DNA of 64,000 nt from Rhizobiales bacterium Ga0077545 (GTDB lineage: Bacteria; Pseudomonadota; Alphaproteobacteria; Rhizobiales; Methylopilaceae). A program made the position numbers and the translations under genes. This document shows, in pieces, positions 55,935 through 64,000 of this stretch. The notes below the pieces were generated by a model. The model saw only the letters and a list, made by a program, of their open reading frames with translations. It did not search any database and had not been told where the DNA came from. Position 1 is the first letter of the stretch. Each line of letters begins with the position of its first letter. The stretch spans positions 1-64,000 of the forward strand of contig LNEV01000012.1 in assembly GCA_001464335.1 (NCBI GenBank), given 5' to 3'.

Positions 55935-57221
55935 GTGTCCATCGGCGTGCGCGGAAAGACATGGGCGATGACGCCACTGAGCGAGACAATCCTGAACCGC
56001 CTGAAGGCGAGCTGGGCGCCGTTGACGGCGGCGGGCGTGCTGTGCCTCGGCGGGGCCGTCTCGTCCCTTTTGCCGGTGTGGGGTGCGCTTGTCGCTTTTC
56101 TGGTGGTCGCGTTGGCGGCGATCATCGCGCCGCAGCCGAAGGCCTTCGACGAAGCCCGTGAATGGCGGCCCGGCCCCGAGGAAGACCCGCCGGTCGGCCC
56201 GCTCGTCGAGGCGCTGCTCGATCCGGCCATACTGCTGACATCGCGCGGGACCGTGTTCGCGTTCAACCAGGCCGCCAGCCAGGCGGTTCCCCATCTGAAG
56301 AAGGGCGTGCCGATCTCGTTCTGCATCCGCGTGCCCGAAATTCTCGATGCCGTGCGCGAGATCGGGCAGGGCGCGCCCGGACGTGTCGTCGAATTCATCG
56401 AGCGCGTGCCGGTGGATCGCTGGATCGAGGCGCGCATCGGGCCGGTGGTTCACGACAAGTCCCACCTGCCGAACTTCATCGTTCTGTCCTTCGATGACCT
56501 GACCCATCTGCGGCGCGCGGAACGGATGCGGGTCGATTTCGTGGCCAATGCCAGCCACGAACTGCGCACGCCGCTGGCGGCATTGCTTGGCTTCATCGAG
56601 ACATTGCAGGGCCCGGCGCGGTCCGATCCCGTGGCGCGGGAGCGTTTTCTGGACATCATGAAGAGCCAGGCGAACCGCATGTCGCGCCTGATCGACGATC
56701 TTCTGTCGCTGTCGCGGATCGAACAGCGTGAACATCTACGCCCGCTCGATCCCGTCGATCTCGTGGAGATCGTCCGCGGGGTTCTCGATGGCCTGTCGCC
56801 GTTGGCGGCCGAGCGCGCCGTCGAGGTGGTGACGAGCTTCCCGTCCGGTCCCGTCCGCACCCAGGGCGACCGCGACGAACTGGTCCGCGTGGTCGAGAAC
56901 CTCGTCGAGAACGGCATCAAATACGGCCAGTCCGGCAAAAAGATCGAAGTGTCGGTGAAGAGGGTAAACGAGCAGGGCCAGATCGTGATCCGGGATTTCG
57001 GACCCGGAATTCCGCCCGAGCATTTGCCGCGTCTCACCGAGCGGTTCTATCGTGTGGATGTCGGAGACAGCCGCGACAAGGGCGGCACCGGCCTTGGCCT
57101 CGCGCTCGTCAAGCACATCATGGCGCGCCACCGCGGACGGCTTCTGATCGAGAGCACGCTGGGGGAGGGCGCCACCTTTACCGTGGTGCTCGATCTCGAC
57201 GAGGAACGCTCCGCCGCCTGA
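55935..57221 (+). CDS. phoR: Phosphate regulon sensor kinase PhoR
   Basis: 428 residues. N-terminal membrane hairpin (LTAAGVLCLGGAVSSLLPVWGALVAFLVVALAAIIAP), PAS-like domain (LLTSRGTVFAFNQAA...), H-box FVANASHELRTPLAALLGFIE, N-box NLVENGIKYGQ, DFGPGIPPEHLPRLTERFYRVD and GGTGLGLALVKHI, all typical of PhoR. It phosphorylates PhoB under phosphate limitation. The GTG at 55935 has GGGAG seven bases upstream; an ATG at 55968 is the alternative. It leads a phoR-phoU-phoB run. Confidence 0.93.
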   Translation: MSIGVRGKTWAMTPLSETILNRLKASWAPLTAAGVLCLGGAVSSLLPVWGALVAFLVVALAAIIAPQPKAFDEAREWRPGPEEDPPVGPLVEALLDPAILLTSRGTVFAFNQAASQAVPHLKKGVPISFCIRVPEILDAVREIGQGAPGRVVEFIERVPVDRWIEARIGPVVHDKSHLPNFIVLSFDDLTHLRRAERMRVDFVANASHELRTPLAALLGFIETLQGPARSDPVARERFLDIMKSQANRMSRLIDDLLSLSRIEQREHLRPLDPVDLVEIVRGVLDGLSPLAAERAVEVVTSFPSGPVRTQGDRDELVRVVENLVENGIKYGQSGKKIEVSVKRVNEQGQIVIRDFGPGIPPEHLPRLTERFYRVDVGDSRDKGGTGLGLALVKHIMARHRGRLLIESTLGEGATFTVVLDLDEERSAA

Positions 57222-57242
57222 TCCGTGTCTCTCCGCACGCCC

Positions 57243-57260
57243 GCGTCATCGAACTGTCAT
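57243..57260 (+). promoter_or_regulatory. PHO box upstream of phoU
   Basis: GCGTCAT (57243-57249), a four-base spacer CGAA, then CTGTCAT (57254-57260): two direct heptamers on the 11-bp period that PhoB needs. It lies 43 bases before the phoU start, consistent with autoregulation of phoU-phoB. Confidence 0.75.
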
Positions 57261-57302
57261 TGATGGCGGATTAACAAGTCCCGAATTCAGATTGGTCCCG
57301 AC

Positions 57303-58016
57303 ATGAGCCAGCACACAGTCAAACAATTCGACGAAGAGCTTAAGCAGCTCAGCGAAATGATCGCCGAAATGGGCGGGCTTGCCGAAAAGCTTGTCGCCGA
57401 CTCTATTACGGCTCTCCTGAAGCGTGACCTGACCGGCGCCCAGCGCGTTATCGCGACGGACCGCACGATCGACCGCCTTCAGCATCAGGTCGAGGAAATG
57501 GCGGTCCTCACCATCGCCAAGCGCCAGCCCATGGCGGTCGATCTGCGCGAGATCGTGGCGGCGCTGCGCATCTCCAACGATCTGGAACGCATCGGCGACC
57601 TCGCCAAGAACGTCGCCAAGCGCGTCATGGCCATCGAAGGGCAGCTTCAGCCGCCGAAGATCGCGGGCGGTGTGGACCATATGGGCGAGCTCGTTCTCGC
57701 CCAGCTCAAGAAGGTGCTGGACGCCTATTCCCGACGCGATGTGGCGAAAGCGCTCGAAGTCTGGCAGCGCGACGGCGAGATCGACGCGCTCTACACGTCC
57801 CTGTTCCGCGAGCTCCTCACCTATATGATGGAAGACCCGCGCAATATCGGCTTCTCGACGCATCTTCTGTTTTGCGCCAAGAATGTCGAACGCATTGGCG
57901 ATCATGCGACGAACATCGCCGAGACCATCCACTATCTCGCCACCGGCGAGGTTCTGACGGACGAGCGGCCGAAAGAGGATCATTCCTCGACGACGCCGGT
58001 AAGCTTCGGAGTCTGA
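57303..58016 (+). CDS. phoU: Phosphate signalling complex protein PhoU
   Basis: 237 residues, two three-helix bundles with the metal-binding ExxxD motifs (NDLERIGDLAKNVAKR, KNVERIGDHATNIAET). It restrains PhoR when phosphate is plentiful, normally together with the Pst transporter. The stop is four bases before the phoB start. The pst genes usually found just upstream are absent here. The region 57222-57302 holds a PHO box. Confidence 0.96.
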   Translation: MSQHTVKQFDEELKQLSEMIAEMGGLAEKLVADSITALLKRDLTGAQRVIATDRTIDRLQHQVEEMAVLTIAKRQPMAVDLREIVAALRISNDLERIGDLAKNVAKRVMAIEGQLQPPKIAGGVDHMGELVLAQLKKVLDAYSRRDVAKALEVWQRDGEIDALYTSLFRELLTYMMEDPRNIGFSTHLLFCAKNVERIGDHATNIAETIHYLATGEVLTDERPKEDHSSTTPVSFGV

Positions 58017-58020
58017 TCGC

Positions 58021-58722
58021 ATGGCGGCCCATGTCATGATCGTGGAGGACGAGGAGCCGCTGACGCTTCTTCTTCGCTACAATCTGGAGGCTGAGGGCTA
58101 CGAGGTGGAGAGCGTCGCGCGCGGCGACGACGCCGAGACCCGCCTTCGCGAACGGGTTCCAGATCTCATTCTGCTCGACTGGATGCTGCCTGGCATTTCC
58201 GGGATCGAACTGTGCCGGCGCCTGCGCGCGCGCAGCGAGACGGAGCGCCTTCCCATCATCATGCTGACCGCGCGCGGCGAGGAAGCCGAGCGGGTGCGGG
58301 GCCTTGCCACCGGCGCGGACGATTATGTCGTCAAGCCGTTCTCGGTTCCCGAACTGGTGGCGCGTGTCCGCAGCCTGCTGCGCCGCAGCAAGCCCGAGCA
58401 CATTTCCTCGCAGCTCAAGGCGGGGGACATCGAACTCGACCGCGAGACCAAGCGCGTGCGCCGCGCGGGCCGCGAACTCGATCTCGGCCCGACCGAATTC
58501 CGTCTGCTTGAATTCCTGATGCAGACGCCGGGGCGCGTGTTCACGCGCGAACAGCTCCTCGACGGCGTCTGGGGACATGACGTCTACATCGACGAGCGCA
58601 CCGTCGACGTGCATGTCGGGCGTCTGCGCAAGCTGATCAATCGTGGCCGCAAGCCCGATCCGATCCGCACCGTGCGCGGCTCGGGCTATTCCTTCGACGA
58701 GAACTTCGCCCGCCTCCAGTAA
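58021..58722 (+). CDS. phoB: Phosphate regulon response regulator PhoB
   Basis: 233 residues. REC with IVEDEEPLTLLLRYNLEAEGY, phospho-Asp in ILLDWMLPGISG, Lys in DDYVVKPFSVPEL; winged helix with DLGPTEFRLLEFLMQTPGRVFTREQLLDGVWG and HVGRLRKLINRGRKPDPIRTVRGSGYSF. These are PhoB-specific features. It binds PHO boxes when phosphorylated by PhoR. Last gene of the run; a palindromic repeat and terminator follow. Confidence 0.96.
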   Translation: MAAHVMIVEDEEPLTLLLRYNLEAEGYEVESVARGDDAETRLRERVPDLILLDWMLPGISGIELCRRLRARSETERLPIIMLTARGEEAERVRGLATGADDYVVKPFSVPELVARVRSLLRRSKPEHISSQLKAGDIELDRETKRVRRAGRELDLGPTEFRLLEFLMQTPGRVFTREQLLDGVWGHDVYIDERTVDVHVGRLRKLINRGRKPDPIRTVRGSGYSFDENFARLQ

Positions 58723-58733
58723 ACGTCATCTCG

Positions 58734-58815
58734 GGCATCGCGCCGCGATCGTCCGGGATCTTTCCAAGACTTCGAGATAGCGATCCCGGCTCGCGCTTCG
58801 CGCGTCCGGGATGAC
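58734..58815. repeat. Rhizobial-type palindromic repeat
   Basis: The outer arms are CGTCATC...GATGACG with inner CCGGGATC/GCTCGCGCTTCGCGCGTCCGG, a common intergenic palindrome class in Hyphomicrobiales. It sits just after phoB. Confidence 0.6.
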
Positions 58816-58822
58816 GTGTGTC

Positions 58823-58857
58823 AAAAAAAGGCCGCGCCCGAAGACGCGGCCTTTTTG
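58823..58857. terminator. Bidirectional intrinsic terminator
   Basis: GGCCGCG (58830-58836) / CGCGGCC (58845-58851) with A7 before and T5 after. It serves phoB on plus and gcrA on minus. Confidence 0.93.
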
Positions 58858-58875
58858 CCTCAAAACGGCGCCTTT

Positions 58876-59379
58876 TCAGGCTGCCGCGGTCCGCCGCCGG
58901 CGGTCTGTTGCTGGCTGGTAGGCCAGTTGAGCATGATACACGCAGTAGGAAGAACCCGAATTCGAGCGCGATCCACAGAAACGGAAATCGGAGCTGCCGG
59001 GGTCGCCGAGCGGCCAGCGGCACATGCTTTCGCGCAGATCCATGATCGTCACACGCTCGCAGGAAATCGGCTCGAGGGCGGGGCGCACATGGCGCTGGAC
59101 GACCGGCTCGATGTCGAGGTCCACAGATGGCGAGGCCTGCAGCGCGGTGGCGCCCTGAACGCGGAACATGGTGGTGGGGTGGGACGGCGCGCGGGGCTTG
59201 CGCGGGCGGGGCGTCGTGCTCGACACCGTCTTTGCACGGCCCGAAAGGCCGAGGCGGTGCACCTTGCCGATCACCGCATTGCGCGTGATGCCGCCGAGTT
59301 CGGCCGCGATCTGGCTGGCCGACAGGCCCTGCCCCCACAGCTTCTTCAGCAGTTCCACACGCTCGTCGGTCCAGTTCAT
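58876..59379 (-). CDS. gcrA: GcrA cell-cycle regulator
   Basis: 167 residues. N-terminal HTH beginning MNWTDERVELLKKLWGQGLS and the alphaproteobacterial C-terminal sigma-interacting block (SMCRWPLGDPGSSDFRFCG, SYCVYHAQLAYQP). GcrA binds RNA polymerase-sigma70 and stimulates promoters carrying CcrM-methylated GANTC. The second ATG (59379) is chosen because AGGAG lies five bases upstream and the family starts there. Divergent from argD across about 400 bases. Confidence 0.95.
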   Translation of the reverse strand: MNWTDERVELLKKLWGQGLSASQIAAELGGITRNAVIGKVHRLGLSGRAKTVSSTTPRPRKPRAPSHPTTMFRVQGATALQASPSVDLDIEPVVQRHVRPALEPISCERVTIMDLRESMCRWPLGDPGSSDFRFCGSRSNSGSSYCVYHAQLAYQPATDRRRRTAAA

Positions 59380-59785
59380 CATGGCTCCTGTTCTGCCGAC
59401 GGAATCCGAGACCTGCCGCCCGCACGCACCAAAGCGTGAGGGCGGTGAACCTACCGTCCATTGTGGTCTTAGAGATGCCGCCGCACGAGATGTCGTGCTT
59501 AACGAGGAGTAAACTACCTGATCGACGGACTCGCCCGCAAGAGTCTGAAACGTGAACACGGTGTTTTCCCCATGCTCCGGGATAAGCCGCGTTCCGCGTT
59601 CGCGGGACTTCCTCATTTCTCAACGAAATGAACGGGCTCAGGCTGTCATTGACTATGTGCGTTCGAGCCGTAAAATCGCATATATCAGAGGTGCTGCTTC
59701 TCCGGGCGGCGCCTCTGCGCTTTTTGGGCCACACTCTGGGTCGGCCCGCAGATCATGGGGCCCGATGAGGCCCGGGGATATTTTC
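59380..59785. other. Divergent gcrA-argD control region
   Basis: About 405 bases. It contains GANTC sites at 59402, 59528 and 59541, a GCACGA-N4-TCGTGC dyad at 59483-59498, and the argD promoter. No gene is supported. Confidence 0.5.
59649..59676 (+). promoter_or_regulatory. Sigma70-like promoter upstream of argD
   Basis: TTGACT (59649-59654), 16 bases, TAAAAT (59671-59676), pointing at argD with a leader of about 100 bases. Confidence 0.6.
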
Positions 59786-60988
<1,203 letters not shown>

Positions 60989-61000
60989 AAAGACGGACCC

Positions 61001-61933
61001 GTGACCGCAGAAAAGCGCAATTTCCTCGACCTTTCGGATTTTTCGGGCGCGACCCTGCGCGCCATTCTCGACGCCGGAAAAGACATGAAATCGCGCCGCC
61101 GCACGCCGGCCGCGGTGCAGGACCGCCCGCTCGAGGGCAAGAATGTCGTGCTGATCTTCGAACAGCCGTCACTGCGCACCCGCATGTCGTTCGAGGTCGG
61201 CATTCGTGATCTCGGCGGCAGCCCGGTCATGGTCACGGGCAAGGAAATCGAGCTTGGCGAGCGCGAGGCCATCAAGGACACCGCGCGCGTCATCTCGCGC
61301 TATTTCGATGCCATCATGATCCGCATGCTGGATCACCAGAAGCTTCTGGAACTCGCCCATTGGGCCGAGGTGCCGGTCATCAACGGCCTCACCAAGACCT
61401 CGCATCCCTGCCAGGTCATGGCCGATCTGATGACCTTCGAGGAGCGGCAGGGGCCGATCAAGGGCCGCACGGTCGCCTGGACGGGCGACTCGAACAATGT
61501 GCTGGCCTCCTGGGTCCACGCCGCCGCGCGCTTCGATTTCACCATGCGCATCGCGACCCCCGAGGAACTGGCGCCGAGGCCCGATCTGATCGCCTGGGCC
61601 AAGAAGGAAGGCGCGAAGATCGAGCTGACGCGCGATCCGTTCGAAGCGGTGGACGGGGCCGATGCCGTCATCACCGACACCTGGGTGTCGATGGGCGATG
61701 CGGAGAAGGAGCGGCGGCACAATCTGCTGCAGCCTTATCAGGTGAACGCCAAGCTGTTGAAAGCGGCGCACCGCGACGCCATCTTCCTGCATTGCCTTCC
61801 GGCCCATCGCGGAGAAGAGGTTACCGACGAGATCATCGACGGTCCGCAATCGGCTGTGCTCGACGAAGCGGAAAACCGTCTTCACGCGCAAAAAGGCGTT
61901 CTTGCCTGGTGCTTCGAGGCGATCCAGGCGTAA
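61001..61933 (+). CDS. argF: Ornithine carbamoyltransferase
   Basis: 310 residues. Carbamoyl phosphate motif SLRTR (57-61; most homologues have STRTR), HPCQ in [25 protein letters not shown] near the C-terminus. It makes citrulline from ornithine and carbamoyl phosphate. Starts with GTG 12 bases after argD; hslO follows after 45 bases. Confidence 0.96.
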   Translation: MTAEKRNFLDLSDFSGATLRAILDAGKDMKSRRRTPAAVQDRPLEGKNVVLIFEQPSLRTRMSFEVGIRDLGGSPVMVTGKEIELGEREAIKDTARVISRYFDAIMIRMLDHQKLLELAHWAEVPVINGLTKTSHPCQVMADLMTFEERQGPIKGRTVAWTGDSNNVLASWVHAAARFDFTMRIATPEELAPRPDLIAWAKKEGAKIELTRDPFEAVDGADAVITDTWVSMGDAEKERRHNLLQPYQVNAKLLKAAHRDAIFLHCLPAHRGEEVTDEIIDGPQSAVLDEAENRLHAQKGVLAWCFEAIQA

Positions 61934-61978
61934 GGCCCCGTGCGGGGGCACCCTCCACTAGGGAGGGGATTGTGAGAG

Positions 61979-62923
61979 ATGATGCTCCTGAACACTGACG
62001 ACAGCATTCTTCCGTTTTCCGTCGAGGGTCTCGATGTGCGCGGCCGCGTGGTCCGACTCGGCCCGAGCATCGACACCGTTCTTGCTCGGCATTCCTATCC
62101 GCCGCAGGTCTCCAAAGTGCTCGGCGAGGCCGTCGCGCTGACGGTTCTGCTCGGCTCCTCGCTCAAGCTCGAAGGCCGCTTCCAGTTGCAGACGCGCACC
62201 GACGGCCCGATCGACATGCTGGTTGTCGATTTCGAGGCCCCGGACCGCGTGCGCGCCTATGCGCGCTTCGACGAGGAGAAACTGGAAGCCGCCAACGGCG
62301 CGCCGACCGGCGAACTGCTCGGCTCGGGCCATCTGGCTATGACGATCGATTCAGGGCCGGAAATGTCGCGCTATCAGGGCGTCGTCCCGCTTGCGGGCGA
62401 CGGGCTGGAGGCGGCCGCGCACGAATATTTTGCGCAGTCCGAACAGATCCCGACACGTGTGCGTCTGGCCGTCGCCGAGGCGATCGGTTCGGGCGAGCAC
62501 ACCTGGCGCGCGGGCGGCATTCTCGTCCAGTTCCTTCCCGAGGCCGGACAGAGCGTGCGCGATCTTCCGGGCGGAGATGTCCCCGAAGACATGGAAGCGC
62601 CGGCGGACGACGAAGATGCGTGGATGGAAGCAAAATCGCTTGTCGAGACGGTCGAGGATCACGAACTGATCGATCCGACCATCGCCAGCGAGCAGCTTCT
62701 GTACAGACTGTTCCACGAACGTGGCGTGCGCGTGTTCCAGCAGCAGGATGTGCGCCATGCCTGCCGCTGCTCGGACGAGCGTATCCTCGGCATGCTGAAA
62801 AGCTTCTCCGACGAGGAAAAGCGCGACATGATCGACGATGACGGCCAGATCAATGTGACGTGCGAGTTCTGCTCGACGAAGTACACGGTTTCGCCGGGCG
62901 ACATCGGCATCGAGCCGAACTGA
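61979..62923 (+). CDS. hslO: Redox-regulated chaperone Hsp33
   Basis: 314 residues. The N-terminal holdase domain is present. The C-terminal zinc motif C-x-C (HACRCSDERI) and C-x2-C (VTCEFCSTKYT) supplies the four switch cysteines. Oxidation releases zinc and activates the chaperone. Two adjacent ATGs; the first is at 61979. Third gene of the argD-argF-hslO run, a common order in Hyphomicrobiales. Confidence 0.96.
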   Translation: MMLLNTDDSILPFSVEGLDVRGRVVRLGPSIDTVLARHSYPPQVSKVLGEAVALTVLLGSSLKLEGRFQLQTRTDGPIDMLVVDFEAPDRVRAYARFDEEKLEAANGAPTGELLGSGHLAMTIDSGPEMSRYQGVVPLAGDGLEAAAHEYFAQSEQIPTRVRLAVAEAIGSGEHTWRAGGILVQFLPEAGQSVRDLPGGDVPEDMEAPADDEDAWMEAKSLVETVEDHELIDPTIASEQLLYRLFHERGVRVFQQQDVRHACRCSDERILGMLKSFSDEEKRDMIDDDGQINVTCEFCSTKYTVSPGDIGIEPN

Positions 62924-62925
62924 CC

Positions 62926-63153
62926 GTGGCTGAGCCGGACATCATCTTCATGCCTTTGCTAGATGAAGGTGTGGATGTATGGCGTCCGGTTTCAGCACTG
63001 CGGATGGGAGGTGGTCTGTTTCGTGTTCTTGAGAATCGACCGGACGAGGAAAAATGGCCCTTCTCCACCGGAACAGTTGTACGCACGGAGCACAGGACTT
63101 TCAGCGATGGAACGCAGAAGCTTGTGGTGATCGCGAAAAGTGATCTAGCTTAA
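62926..63153 (+). CDS. Small protein of unknown function, 75 residues
   Basis: GTG two bases after the hslO stop. The sequence begins (M)AEPDIIFMPLLDEGVDVWRP and has a central ENRPDEEKWPFSTGTVVRTE. It looks like a compact beta-rich cytoplasmic protein; similar sequences with a VDVWRPV start are widespread as hypothetical proteins. Probably cotranscribed with hslO. I cannot name a function. Confidence 0.65.
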   Translation: MAEPDIIFMPLLDEGVDVWRPVSALRMGGGLFRVLENRPDEEKWPFSTGTVVRTEHRTFSDGTQKLVVIAKSDLA

Positions 63154-63164
63154 ACGCCTCTCGC

Positions 63165-64000
63165 TTAGGTGATATCTGGACCTTTCGGACGTGGGGGATC
63201 GGTGATCAGCCGCGATCCCCGGCCGTAGGTCAGATAGGTCAGAAGCCAGTCGAGCAGCACCGAAATCCGGTTCCTGAAATCGATCAGGAAGAAGATGTGC
63301 ACGACGCCCCAGAACCACCAGGCGAGGGTGCCCGAGAGCTTGAGGCGGCCCATATGAACGACCGCCTGGCTTCGGCCGATGGTCGCGAGATTCCCCTGAT
63401 CTTTGTAGACGAAACGCCGGGAGGCCGTGTCGCCTCCGGAAAGACGCGTTGCGATCAGCTCGGCGACGAATGTTCCCTGCTGCTTTGCGGCAGGCGCAAC
63501 GCCAGGCACCGGAATGCCCTTCTGTGTAAAGACAGCGGCGGTGTCGCCGATGACGAAAATATCCGGATGCCCCGGTATGGACAGGTCTTGCCCGACGATG
63601 ACGCGCCCCGCGCGGTCCTGTTCGGCGCCCAGCCAGTTTCCCGCGGGCGAGGCCCGCACGCCTGCGGCCCAGATGATCGTGCGGCAGGCGATGGCCTCCT
63701 CGCCAAGCTCGATCCGGTCCGGCTGGCAATTGGTGACCATCTTTCCCGTGCGTACCGTCACGCCGAGCTTTTCCAGGCCGCGATGCGCCTTTCCCGACAG
63801 ACTGTCCGGCATGCTGGACAGGACGCGCGGTCCGCCTTCGATGAGGATCACTTTCGTGTCCGCCGGGTCGAACCTACGAAATTCCCCGCGCAAGGTGCGT
63901 CGCGCCAGCTCGGCGATGGCGCCCGCCATCTCAACGCCGGTCGGGCCGCCGCCGACGATGCAGAAGGTGAGATAGGCCGCGCGCTCTTCCTGCGTTGCGG
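63165..64000 (-). CDS. ndh: Type II NADH dehydrogenase (partial, start beyond right edge)
   Basis: The C-terminal ~277 residues are in the window; the start is beyond position 64000. A Rossmann motif CIVGGGPTGVEMAGAIAELARR is at the edge, then VILIEGGPRVLSSMP, IWAAGVRASPAG, IFVIGDTAAV, and a C-terminal membrane-binding region (LAWWFWGVVHIFFLIDFRNRISVLLDWLLTYL). It passes electrons from NADH to quinone without pumping protons, on the inner face of the membrane. Confidence 0.93.
   Translation of the reverse strand, partial: ATQEERAAYLTFCIVGGGPTGVEMAGAIAELARRTLRGEFRRFDPADTKVILIEGGPRVLSSMPDSLSGKAHRGLEKLGVTVRTGKMVTNCQPDRIELGEEAIACRTIIWAAGVRASPAGNWLGAEQDRAGRVIVGQDLSIPGHPDIFVIGDTAAVFTQKGIPVPGVAPAAKQQGTFVAELIATRLSGGDTASRRFVYKDQGNLATIGRSQAVVHMGRLKLSGTLAWWFWGVVHIFFLIDFRNRISVLLDWLLTYLTYGRGSRLITDPPRPKGPDIT

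Overview
The window is high-GC chromosomal DNA from an alphaproteobacterium, most likely of the order Hyphomicrobiales. The support is a GcrA cell-cycle regulator with GANTC sites upstream, the order gcrA / argD-argF-hslO, rpmH-rnpA-yidC, an Omp25-like porin, a complete hopanoid locus, and rhizobial-type intergenic palindromes. Species is not determinable by eye. No phage, insertion sequence, CRISPR array or rRNA was seen. There is one tRNA, tRNA-Arg(ACG).

Layout. 1-341: start of a minus-strand transcription unit whose main gene lies left of the window, with a structured 5' leader carrying a four-residue upstream ORF. 342-4146: autotransporter, L,D-transpeptidase and GlsB-like protein. 4308-6683: yidC, rnpA, rpmH (minus). 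6908-10849: orphan histidine kinase, tRNA-Arg, pirin, outer-membrane porin. 11431-28374: isoprenoid/hopanoid region. On the plus strand are dxs, hpnB, hpnC, hpnD, hpnE, shc, hpnG, a methyltransferase and an LprI-like protein. On the minus strand are hpnH, a DUF2141 protein, hpnA and hpnN. ispA follows on the plus strand. Together they run from pyruvate + glyceraldehyde-3-P through farnesyl-PP and squalene to hopene and adenosyl/ribosyl-hopane, plus export. 28548-34984: glycogen phosphorylase, a Cu+ P-type ATPase with a CueR-type promoter, a divergent DUF305 protein, and a glycosyltransferase.

34989-44975 holds an apparent cyclic-nucleotide/envelope module: a FecR-domain protein and a TPR/beta-barrel protein (minus), divergent from a CHASE2 adenylate cyclase, a metallo-beta-lactamase-fold hydrolase, a CPA1 antiporter with a canonical cyclic-nucleotide-binding tail, and a DUF2157/GDYXXLXY pair. 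44976-52885 (minus): OsmC protein, a solute-binding protein 8 bases behind a histidine kinase, small secreted proteins, and an OmpR-type regulator overlapping a REC-DUF3369 kinase. 52984-55784: endonuclease/phosphatase-fold protein and a phospholipase D-VTT membrane fusion. 55935-58722: phoR, phoU, phoB with a PHO box before phoU but no pstSCAB. 58876-64000: gcrA (minus), argD-argF-hslO plus a small protein, and the C-terminal part of a type II NADH dehydrogenase cut by the right edge.

The most interesting signals are the leader with its Met-Arg-Arg-Arg ORF enclosed in an 11-bp stem, the 26 unbroken hexad repeats of the autotransporter passenger, the possible cAMP circuit at 34989-44975, and the kinase/solute-binding-protein pair.
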